A stretch of 64,000 bases of DNA from Asparagopsis taxiformis (taxonomy: Eukaryota > Rhodophyta > Florideophyceae > Bonnemaisoniales > Bonnemaisoniaceae). Of this stretch, positions 10,999 through 19,777 are shown in pieces. The notes beneath the pieces are model-generated. The model ran no database searches. It was given only the letters and a program-made list of their open reading frames with translations, and had not been told where the DNA came from. Numbering within the stretch: position 1 is the first letter of the stretch; every line of letters starts with the position of its first letter. The stretch covers positions 1 through 64,000 of the forward strand of contig JALQPE010002196.1 in the NCBI GenBank assembly GCA_030407315.1, given 5' to 3'. Position numbers and translations under genes: made by a program.

Positions 10999-13311
10999 CT
11001 ACATCGCCTCCTCCATCCCGTTTTCCGGGTGGGGGCCAATATCGCTGGAGGAAGAGCTCCCTCCTATCGATAGCTCGTCCAACTCCCGTGGGAGCTCAGC
11101 TTCTTCAGTGTCAACCAGTAGGGTGCGTAGCAAATCCCTTTCGTTCTGGTCGTATGGTTCGCGCGCCTGCGCGGCCTTGATGCTATCACGGACCTCCTGG
11201 GGGAGTAAGCGGCATTGGGTCATGACATGACCCACCTTGCGGCATACGAGGCAACGTGGCGGCGTGCGTGCGCTGGTGTACACTCGCGAGTGTGGGGTCT
11301 TAGGTTATTCCCGTCGCGGACCCAAGGGTCTTCCACGGTCCCTTTCTCGTCGACCACCAACGGAGCCATTGAAGTCCAACTGGCGTTGGGTAGGGGTGCG
11401 GGCGGTTACACCAGCCTCTACCCCTCCTTCGGAAACTCCTATGGGAGTCGTATCGACCGAATCCAGAAGCGGGGTATTTTCCCCGCCGAAGGCCACGGCC
11501 AGCACGGCGTTATTGCCTTGTTCGCTCGCGAGCGTTCCTTCGTCTACGGATATCGTATTCACCCTACGCGTGGTGACCCGTTTTTGCGTAGGTATCGGGG
11601 GAATAGTGCGCAGGCGGGATTGTTGGTGCTGCGTTTCACGAGCAGTATCGCCAAGGCTCTGCGCGCGCATACGAACGTCCTGAAACGTCATACGGGGGTT
11701 CTTGGACACATCATCCCGCACGACGTGTTGTGAATATGATAATAATCCATCGATGTAAATCGCCATGAGGGAGCGCTCGAGGAATGCGTCACCGCACCTC
11801 AGGGCTTCCCTTCGGAGACGGAAGGCGAACTGGTCTTCAGTCTCTGCTACGCCTTGGCGCATTTGCGTGACTTGACGGTACGCGTGCTGGAGTACCGACT
11901 CCTTCGCGTACGCGAGTAACAGCCAGTTGACGGCTTCCGGATAGGAATTGATGATATCAATTCCCGGACGTGCGTCAGCGAAACCCGTGCCTCGGCCGAC
12001 GTAAGAGAGCATCGTTTCACGAGCCTCCCCAGCCATGAAATATTTCATGAGCGGGAGGGCTGCTCCTTCGGCCACGCCGGTTTCATCACACGCAAACTTG
12101 AAGTTCTTCAAGAACGCCAGAACGGCGATTGGGTCTTCACCAGTGAAGAGCGGTACGGTCATGACATGCCTGAGCTGTCTTGCCGTCCGGGACAGCCGCT
12201 GGGCGACTTCATCGTCGTAGCGGTTGTCTTGGTTCCGCAACCTATATGTGCGGTAAGATAGGGCTTTCGTGAAGCGCTCGTTAAGCGGCCTGATTTCGAC
12301 AAGGCCGGGGTAAGACGAGTCTGGTGACTCTTCCGCCCGGGGGCGTTCTTGGTGTGGGGCTTGAGCGCATGATTCACGCATGAGGTCCACCCAGCGACGG
12401 GCTTCTTCATGTTCCCTATTTTCCCTGCGGGGGTCATGGTTCGGTGGGTCTCCACCGATCGGTTCCATTCGAACCGGTCGAGTGGCGTCATCGTTCCGGC
12501 CCGCCCTGCTGCGAGGAGAGAGCGGACTTAACGGTGCCTCGGCGTCCTGCATTTCTGTCACGGCGTCCCGGACGAGATGCGGAATTTCGAGCTTTAGGGC
12601 CGTCTTGAGTCGCGTGTAAACGCGTTCGGTCACGACCGACTCCAATTGTCTGGTCACGATGGGAACGATTTCGGAGATCAGCGAGGCGCGCATATCGTCA
12701 TAAGCTGCCTGCGGGTGAATGACGCAGTCGATACGCACCTCCTCGCGAGCGATTTCACGGGCTACCTCCCGTGCGATAGCCCGGATCTCCTGCGGGGCAA
12801 CTGCCGTGGCAGGCGGCTGCTTCAAAGCCGCACTGGCAGGGGCAGTGGCCGTGCTTGGCATCCGTGAGGGCCTGTCCGAAAACAGTCCCGTGGATGGCAA
12901 TGTGGTCAAGCCGAGGCTGGGAAGCGGGTCAATATGGATAGAGGGCTCGCGACGCACTCTCTTCCCCTCGCTTCTGCTGTTCGCTGCAGCAGGCGTCGGC
13001 TCTTGAGCCACCGATAATTTATCACCTCTAGGGGTAGGCGCCACTACAGGAAGTGTAAGTGGCCTAGCGCCCATCCCTGAGTCCACGCTTGACAGCGAGT
13101 GGACATTTTCCGCCGGGGGCGGCGACTTTGGAGGTGTCGCCGCTGAAACTGCCGAGGCAGTCTTCTTTCGCGCGTTTGCGCGAGTTCTGGGAGGGGAGCT
13201 TCGCGGCACGCTGGCTGCCCTCCCTTTTCTACGACTGGTAGTCGTAGTGGCCGAGGATTTTCGCTCCTTGGCTAGTGAGCTGGCCGTCGGCTCATCGATG
13301 CCGGGGGCCAT
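10999..13311 (-). pseudogene. gag: gag of element B with one in-frame stop before the zinc knuckle
   Basis: An ATG at 13,311 opens 668 codons ending in TAA at 11,305-11,307. The same frame then continues to TAG at 10,999. This later part carries a CX2CX4HX4C knuckle (CLVCRKVGHVMTQC, about 11,250-11,210). The N-terminal third is Ser/Thr/Pro/Lys-rich and disordered. The central part (about 12,250-11,650) resembles retrotransposon Gag capsid regions, with the helical block LLLAYAKESVLQHAYRQV followed by ETEDQFAFRLRREA. Gag packages element RNA in the cytoplasm. The TAA separates capsid from nucleocapsid, so this copy would make a Gag lacking its RNA-binding knuckle unless the stop is bypassed. 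Confidence 0.8.
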
Positions 13312-13592
13312 TCAGTTCGCTCACCGAAATGAATATAAATAATTTGGTTGAGATTATGCTCCTCCGAGCTACGGTGTTTAACGTCTGTCGACGGTTACCT
13401 CACACGAATCTTCGTCGATTTACAGGGCCTGCAGCTCCAGGCGTACCCGTTCTGACTTTCTTCGTACCTCGCGTACGGTATACTTTCATTTCCTTTGTTA
13501 CTTTCCTAGTTTTTGACGCTGACAAAGCGGTGTACGATGCTCACCAGCGGAGATGTTTTAGCAACCAAGGTTGATCAACAGCGTCCCGAACG

Positions 13593-13609
13593 CTTCTAGG
13601 TCGAGAGAC
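13593..13609 (-). promoter_or_regulatory. Candidate primer-binding motif of element B
   Basis: Identical 17-mer to that at 4,271-4,287, located about 280 bp upstream of the gag ATG on the minus strand. In this copy the bases right of the motif are GAAATGTAGG, so it is not directly preceded by TGG on the minus strand as in element A. TGTAGG at 13,614 is a possible LTR edge. Confidence 0.35.
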
Positions 13610-13613
13610 GAAA

Positions 13614-14728
13614 TGTAGGACCTTAGCCCTTGTGGATAGATTGTACCTCCGAGGAGGATTAGAGGATAGGGATAAGGCTTCGAACTCACGAGTGAGAGCA
13701 CCGATTCTACGAGGCTGACGCCTCGTGCGATCCTAGTAGCCCGAGGGCGGTGTCGGGTGGATCGATCCCTCGGAGCCCGGACACCTGTCTCCCAACCCGG
13801 TAGCGGGTGGTAGAGCGGGGTCCGGGAGGGCTGGATCTAACCTGCCGGAGGGATCTATCGGCCGTGGCCGTCCTCAACCCACTTAAGGGTTAACTAGGCA
13901 CTTAGCGCGATGGATCCCCGCGGGGAATTGTGGTCGCCTCCACGCGTGGCTGCCCACACGACGGATTCCGCAACTGTGATACCGCCGGCGGCTGCGGTCG
14001 AGACCGATTGAGAAGCCCACGGGCGTTAGCTCGGTTGACCGGCTGGGAGTGCCGAACCGACAGCGCTCCCAGTCGGTAGCCTTGTCCCGGTGGGCGGAAG
14101 GCCACTCCCAGTCGCCTGACGGCGTTAAAAGAAGCGGGAAGGTGGTCCACTACCGCGGAGACGAAATGCCCTAGGGCAATCTACGTGCACTCCCGCCGGA
14201 GGAGACTCGCGGCGGGCAATTGGGGAAAAGTGCGAGCGATCCCCAATTGGAGATCGAAACGGAGCAGCGGGTATCCGGTAAGGGAACTGCCGCCGCCGTT
14301 TAGTTGTAAGTTAAACGACCACGGTCGAAAGATTTGGAACCGAGACGATCTGCCTTTATTGTAGCTTAGTGGTCAGTCCGTTGACCTTAAATGGTCAACG
14401 AGACTGCCGGGACCGGACCAGGACCAATGGTCCCGGTCCGGCGTCCAATGGACCTTGTGGGGTGTTTATGTGGCCCAGGGGCCTTACAGAGTAAGCTGCT
14501 ACGTTGCTACGTGTAAACTAATAGAAACGGCCAGCCGTAACGTACACGTGCACAACTGTAACGGGAGAATCCTCCCGCTCGCACACGTGTGTGACTAATC
14601 GCGCCTATATCGCTACACGTTGCACGCTCGCCGAAGGGTCCCGCGCAAGCAATGTGGCCCGGTGCCAATGCAAGGCGGCACGCGCCCATTCGCCCTTGGG
14701 CGACAATTGCCTTGCCACGTCACCGCGG
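13614..14728. other. GC-rich candidate LTR / leader region of element B
   Basis: GC-rich DNA rich in short inverted repeats lies to the right of the candidate primer site, where the 5' LTR is expected. No second copy was found on the left of the element, so LTR status is unproven. A sequence resembling a tRNA A box (TAGCTTAGTGG, about 14,362) has no B box partner. No coding frame looks real. Confidence 0.3.
14413..14441. repeat. Strong GC-rich hairpin
   Basis: CCGGACCAGGACC and GGTCCCGGTCCGG form a 13-bp stem with one A-C mismatch and a 3-base loop. An 8-bp stem (CGTTGACC / GGTCAACG) lies just to the left near 14,380. This is possibly a structured part of an LTR or leader RNA. Confidence 0.5.
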
Positions 14729-15340
14729 CTAGTGATCCCCAACGCGGCTCTTCGCGGCTGATTCCCTATCGAGCACCCACTCACGCTCTCGAGCGTACCG
14801 CTTAAGCGACCCCTCCTGGCGCCCATTCCAGACGCCTGGAATTATCCCTCCCGCGACCGCTCGCAGCGCAATACGGGACGAGTCCCACAGAAAGCTGATC
14901 CAGCAGAGTAACCAGTCACAGACTGAATAAGTTGAGTGACCAATGTCGGCGCGGTCCGCGCTATAGCCAAAGACGAAGCAGGCTTCCATGAGACTGCAAA
15001 ACGATAGTTGGGAGCACATCAATAACCAAGTCCGATTGGTCGGCGGGGGTTGCTGAACCAGCCCGACGGCCAGGAAAGAAAGCTGATACAGCGGGGAATG
15101 AGTTCCAGAAGCAGGCCAGACACTATAGCCAAAGTCGAAACAGGCTGCAATGAGACTGCGAAACGCAAGTTGGGAGTGGCTCGCAACCATACCTCCGGAT
15201 GGGCACCAGGCGGCAGAAGACACCTGATTGAGGGGCACGCGTACCACCGGTGACGCGTGGTAGGGGCAATGCTGATGCAGCGTCCAGACATTGAGAGCTG
15301 AATCAGCGAAAAGGGACACTGGAAGAGTGCTAAGCACCAT
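14729..15340 (-). CDS. Hypothetical open frame spanning an internal repeat
   Basis: An ATG at 15,340 on the minus strand opens about 203 codons. The protein contains two copies of a Ser/Leu/Ala/Cys/Phe-rich motif (SQLAFRSLIAACFDFGYS and SQLSFCSLMEACFVFGYS), reflecting the direct repeats in the DNA. I recognise no family. It lies in the repeat-rich zone to the right of element B, and its C-terminal 60 residues are charged and unlike the rest. It may be a chance open frame across duplicated DNA; codon choice could not be tested. Confidence 0.2.
   Translation of the reverse strand: MVLSTLPVSLFADSALNVWTLHQHCPYHASPVVRVPLNQVSSAAWCPSGGMVASHSQLAFRSLIAACFDFGYSVWPASGTHSPLYQLSFLAVGLVQQPPPTNRTWLLMCSQLSFCSLMEACFVFGYSADRADIGHSTYSVCDWLLCWISFLWDSSRIALRAVAGGIIPGVWNGRQEGSLKRYAREREWVLDRESAAKSRVGDH
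14890..15020. repeat. Diverged direct repeat, left copy
   Basis: Contains AGAAAGCTGAT, CTATAGCCAAAG and GAGACTGC followed by AGTTGGGAG. All of these recur in order about 162-188 bp to the right. Confidence 0.7.
15078..15180. repeat. Diverged direct repeat, right copy
   Basis: Second copy with AGAAAGCTGAT, CTATAGCCAAAG, and GAGACTGC then AGTTGGGAG, with a short deletion relative to the left copy. Further fragments of the CTGATNCAGC core recur at about 15,271 and 15,300. Confidence 0.7.
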
Positions 15341-15349
15341 TGCCAAGGG

Positions 15350-16635
15350 AGAAGCACACTGAATCAGTAGGCAAAACGCACCCTGGGGGTAGATTGGACA
15401 TCGAGCTTCCGGCTGGTTTTACAATCAAAGGACATGGCGGTTCGCCTCTAGTTAAATAATAAATTACATGTGGCTTGTAGTCCTAAATGTCCTTGTGGTT
15501 GGTGCCCAATGGGTAGGCTAAATACTGATACATTGGGGTGGTCGAAAAACCCTAAGTGACGGGTGCGCCAGCGGCGCTGGCACACTGTAAATACAGTGTA
15601 AACTGTTAGGTGTGGTGTAAAATTCAGTGTATCACTGGTGTCACGTGCCACGTGTTCAGTGATTGCACTGCTGTTAGAATAGATAGTTCAAAATAGTTTC
15701 GAAAAAAAAGAATTGGGTAAAGTGCCCAAAACTGGAGGTGAAACACCTAGCTGTAAGCGCTTCGCCAAGTGGCATTGCACTATAGTGTCCATAGCTCGTA
15801 TCAGCTAACTTCTAACTAACCGTCGTATCACATCGATGTAATCACCAAATCATCCGTGACTACTGAGAAATGTCTGATGATAGACTAAGAGGTCGTAAAG
15901 GATGCACACGCTTCCAGAACGCTAGAAAAAGTTGTATTCATCAAGTCCGAAGAATTCTAGTCACGCAAAGTGATTGACCTTTTTAATTCCATCTACTTTT
16001 AATTGCTTTCTAGATGTAATTCCAATGTCTAGTCATCCAATTAGTCATATGGTAGTCTAATTGTTCGAATGCCAGCTTTATTCGTATGGTTCTACTCCGA
16101 ATAGTTCTAACTCTTCTTACTACTATGCTAGAGATAGACGCTACGTAGTATAAGAGGAGAGTAAGATCGGGTAACTTTTACTGTTCGGACACAGAGAAAA
16201 ACTAGCAAACTACATTAAAGTGTTCTGTCAACTAAAGCACCCCCGACCCCATTTACCCCGAACTGGTGTGGCCCTGTCGGACCTCATTCCTGGACCAGCC
16301 GGTCCCAAATCATTCGGCCTCAGAAAGGCCAAAACCAAGCGGAAATTTTGACTTTTATTTTTTTGGAATTTGTTTTTGGAAATTTTCCCACATTATGATA
16401 CAACTTCTATCAGACCACTTTCTTAGTCGGGAGGATAAGTTCCAGTCAGATTTACAATATAACTATTTTAAAAATTTTATTTTGGAGCTCGCATCCAATA
16501 AGAAACGCACGCAAACCAGCACGATCTCGATCGCATCTACATCTCGATGTCTCTAGTGGAGTCGATTTTCATGTCTGATTTCAAATCAATCCAGACCTGA
16601 TTTCTGCAACGCGTAAAGAGAGAGAAGTGTAGAGG
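15350..16635. other. AT-rich spacer between the transposon zone and the first gene
   Basis: Composition turns AT-rich from about 15,400. I see short repeated motifs (CAGTGTAA-like near 15,590-15,630) but no open frame, tRNA or element that I can support. The last 200 bp probably include the promoter of the gene at 16,636. Confidence 0.4.
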
Positions 16636-18621
16636 ATGGAATGCACACTAACCTTTCTCAACTATGTCGCTTTGCCGTCAAGGCCACATTCTACACGCAG
16701 TGCACAGTGCAGGAACTTGGCACCCTTCTGTCCGACCATTGCCAATAGCTCGCCCCCTGCTCGTTCATGGATGACATCACAAGCATCAATAAATGCACCG
16801 ACAGCCCCTGAAGCAAACCAAACGCCGCATATCCATTCCCTTTCCTCCCCGAACCCGCGATTCTATGATTTCTCCAACCATACCGTAGAAGCCATTCGAG
16901 TTACACACTGTAGACTCCCCACAGAAGAGCTCGCCGCACAGGCTGAGAAAGCTGTTCGTTCAAAACAAACTTCCTTGAATGACATAGCGAAACTTCTTTC
17001 AATCTGTGAAACGACAAAGAGAAATGGTGGAGATACCGGCTGGTACCCTATCCCGTCCTCATTGCAATTCCCGAAAAAACCATCCGATTCCCCTATCACC
17101 GACGAGTTTCTACAAGTCCTTCTCAAAGCACGACCGGGCGCGTTAGCCACCGCTCGCCTGTCCTACGGCTGGGAAGTGTACATAGTATCTGACGTGAAGC
17201 ACGCTGTAGTCCCGACCCTCGTTGGTGCACCGCGTGGAAAAGGCCGCCCTGTCACGCCGAACATGCGACGCACCTCCCGAAAGAAGCCTGTGATAGACCC
17301 GATGTCGTATCACATCCATACGTTTGGCTGTCAGATGAATGCAAGTGATTCAGAGCGCATGGCGGCCGATCTGGAATCCGCTGGATATCACGCGACGGAC
17401 GATCCGAGCCGATCCTCAGTTTACGTGCTGAATACTTGTGCGCTAAGGGACCATGCCCAGCAGAAAGTATACTCGTATCTCGGCGTTCACGCTCAGCGCA
17501 AATGGGATGCCCCGCAGGATGTTACCCTCGTTGTCTCCGGGTGCGTCGCGCAGCAAGAAGGCGATCGTATGCTGGAAAGTGTTCCAGAGGTTGATATTGT
17601 TATGGGTCCGCAGTATGCAAACAGGATATCAGAGGTGCTGGAGGAGTTTCATCGCAGTAGTGCACAAATTGTTGCGGTAGATCCGGTGCATATTCATGAA
17701 GACATTTCCAAACCGAAACGGGAGTCAAAGGTGACCGCTTGGGTGAATATAATATATGGTTGTTTGGAGAGGTGTAGTTATTGTGTCGTACCAAATACGA
17801 GAGGATTGGAGCAGTCAAGATCTATGGAAGGCATTCGACGCGAGATGGAGACATTGGCAGCTGAGGGATTCAAAGAAGTGGTTCTTCTTGGACAGAACGT
17901 CGATGCGTATGGAAGAGATTTGTCGCCCAAGCAAACGCTATCGGACTTGTTACGATATGTGCACGATGTAGAAGGCATTGAACGGATTCGGTTCACAACA
18001 GGACATCCAAGATATATATCTGAAAATCTAATCAACACCGTTCACGAATTGCCAAAAGTAATGGAGCATTTTCACATTCCCCCACAGTCTGGTGATACGC
18101 GCGTTTTGAAGGAGATGGGGCGTGGGTACAGTCGAGAAAGATACCTGCAAATTGTGAATCGAATTCGAACTCGAATGCCAGACGCCTCTATTTGCGCTGA
18201 CATGATTGTCGGATTTCCTGGTGAGACAGACGAAGCGTTTGAGAATTCAGTGAGTTTAGTCGAAGAAGTTGTATTTGACGCAAATATGGTACGGGCGTAT
18301 TCGGCGCGTCCGAACACCGATGCTGCTTTGAGGAGCGATCAGGTCGACGAGGACGTCAAAGCGAGGCGTCTGGCGATTCTGAATGGGCTGATGAAAGAGC
18401 AGGCACTGGAACGGAGTCGACGATATGTCGGACGTGTTGTAGAAGTTCTTGTGGAGGGTGAGAATGAGAAATTGCAAGGGGAAATGTGTGGAAGGGAACG
18501 AACGAATCGTGTGGTATTCTTCCAAGGTGGGTGCGAGTTGGTTGGACGTATCGTTTCGGTGGAGATTTATGAGGCCTTTGCATTTAGCTTACGGGGGCGC
18601 ATTGTAAGCATTCGGGACTGA
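16636..18621 (+). CDS. tRNA methylthiotransferase (MiaB/CDK5RAP1 type) with N-terminal parvulin-like domain
   Basis: 661 residues from an ATG. The enzyme family adds a methylthio group to isopentenyl-adenosine 37 of tRNAs, using radical SAM chemistry and two iron-sulfur clusters. Residues 224-330 are the UPF0004 domain with its three cysteines (FGCQMN at C232, NTCAL, SGCVAQQ). The radical SAM motif is C376-X3-C380-X2-C383. A TRAM-like C-terminus occupies about 595-661. Residues 1-60 are Ser/Thr/Arg/Pro-rich and acid-poor, as in an organellar targeting peptide. Residues about 84-186 look like a PpiC/parvulin domain (RVTHCRLPTEELA, then LSICETTKRNGGDTGW, then SYGWEVYIV), which I do not know as a usual partner of this enzyme. 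The next gene downstream is unrelated. CDK5RAP1 versus a plastid MiaB copy cannot be settled by eye. Confidence 0.85.
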   Translation: MECTLTFLNYVALPSRPHSTRSAQCRNLAPFCPTIANSSPPARSWMTSQASINAPTAPEANQTPHIHSLSSPNPRFYDFSNHTVEAIRVTHCRLPTEELAAQAEKAVRSKQTSLNDIAKLLSICETTKRNGGDTGWYPIPSSLQFPKKPSDSPITDEFLQVLLKARPGALATARLSYGWEVYIVSDVKHAVVPTLVGAPRGKGRPVTPNMRRTSRKKPVIDPMSYHIHTFGCQMNASDSERMAADLESAGYHATDDPSRSSVYVLNTCALRDHAQQKVYSYLGVHAQRKWDAPQDVTLVVSGCVAQQEGDRMLESVPEVDIVMGPQYANRISEVLEEFHRSSAQIVAVDPVHIHEDISKPKRESKVTAWVNIIYGCLERCSYCVVPNTRGLEQSRSMEGIRREMETLAAEGFKEVVLLGQNVDAYGRDLSPKQTLSDLLRYVHDVEGIERIRFTTGHPRYISENLINTVHELPKVMEHFHIPPQSGDTRVLKEMGRGYSRERYLQIVNRIRTRMPDASICADMIVGFPGETDEAFENSVSLVEEVVFDANMVRAYSARPNTDAALRSDQVDEDVKARRLAILNGLMKEQALERSRRYVGRVVEVLVEGENEKLQGEMCGRERTNRVVFFQGGCELVGRIVSVEIYEAFAFSLRGRIVSIRD

Positions 18622-19777
18622 GGATTTTTATGACGATGATGGTAAGAGTGAATACCACTAGAGATAGAGAGTGTTGATTAATTGCACATGCGAGTAAGAA
18701 ATGAAGGATTGCAAGTCGTCAGGTCGATGTTTGCTGTACGAAAGGGAGATTATCGCCGAATGTTGTATGTCGTTGGAAGTTTGTTGGTGGCGTGATTGTT
18801 TCACAGTTACTGAGGTAATGTGGAGACTTGTATGCGCATGTCTGAGAAGAAGCAGGAGAAAGTGTGTTTTTTTTCGAGTATGAGATGATTCCATGCTGAG
18901 CTATTCTAGAAGTATCAACGTTATTTCTCGCAAGTGTGGGAAATTTGCTTACAAAGAAATATGCATTGGCGTAGTGAAGTGTGTCGACCATCATATGGTT
19001 TTAAGCCGTCGTGGATTTACTGGTGCGGACAAACTGCCATTTCCAGTGATCCTCCTCGTCAGAGTGACTATGAGTTGAAGCCATCTTTTAGTTTGCATGA
19101 GGTGGACATTCGGTATGAATGGTAAGCGTTGGAATGCAAAGATGTATTTTGTAGGTTGCGCTTAGCGTAACCGCGCCCCGAGTGCTTTTACCCATCGGCA
19201 AGGTGCTTACTCTCGATAAGGCATTACGTTTGGCCCATATCAATAATACGGACATTTTGATACTACAATAAATTAATTCTGCTGTAGAAGTTTCTCCGGA
19301 GAGAGGTCACTACAGTACTTTTGCGACGGGTATCATGTGTATTCGAGATAGCGTCCTGTTGGACATGTCCTCTGATTCGAACTAAAGCAAACAATCATTA
19401 CGTGTATTACGTGTGACAAGGCGTACACGCTTTACAACAAATCCCGAGTCATGTCCAACATCACGACTCGCAGCCATGTGGGTGGCCATACAAGATCGAA
19501 CAGAGCACGCACGTGAAGGGTTCATTGCGCAGCGCAAATCCATCAAATTGACAACTGGTTTGACCACAAAGCGCAGATTGTAGAGGCATGACAAGTCGAA
19601 AAACCAACACCCCACTATACCGCTTGCGCAACCGCTCTTCTCATCCAATCACTAATCGCCATTCTAGCATGTACACATCACCGCCTCCATCACATCCAAC
19701 CGCTATTCCCGGCTCTCCTCCGCGCCACTCCAATTCTCATTGTCTATGCCGAGCCTCGTCCAGTGTCCAATTCCGCG
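18622..19777. other. Intergenic region, 1.16 kb
   Basis: Moderately AT-rich. No open frame of convincing composition, no tRNA and no repeat was seen. The last 200 bp are pyrimidine-rich, typical of promoters or leaders in this window. Confidence 0.4.

Larger units (their letters stand above)
6547..13611 (-). mobile_element. Ty3/gypsy chromovirus (element B), nearly complete internal region
   Basis: Minus-strand order from 13,311 down to about 6,547: gag, CCHC knuckle, aspartic protease (DTGAS), RT (YLDD), RNase H, integrase (zinc-binding HHCC and DDE residues) and a C-terminal chromodomain. This is the diagnostic order of Ty3/gypsy chromoviruses. The long intact frames and few lesions indicate a young insertion: one stop in gag, one in RT, a palindromic insertion and one further frameshift in the tail. 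A candidate primer-binding motif is at 13,593-13,609. LTRs were not matched, so the element's ends are approximate. Confidence 0.85.

Noticed and set aside
4290..14340. Matching 5' and 3' LTRs of element B
   Set aside because: I compared the candidate right LTR with the left flank by eye and found no convincing match, so no LTR pair is claimed.
14355..14445. tRNA or SINE with A box TAGCTTAGTGG
   Set aside because: No B box within reach, anticodon loop of 8 bases and no acceptor stem.
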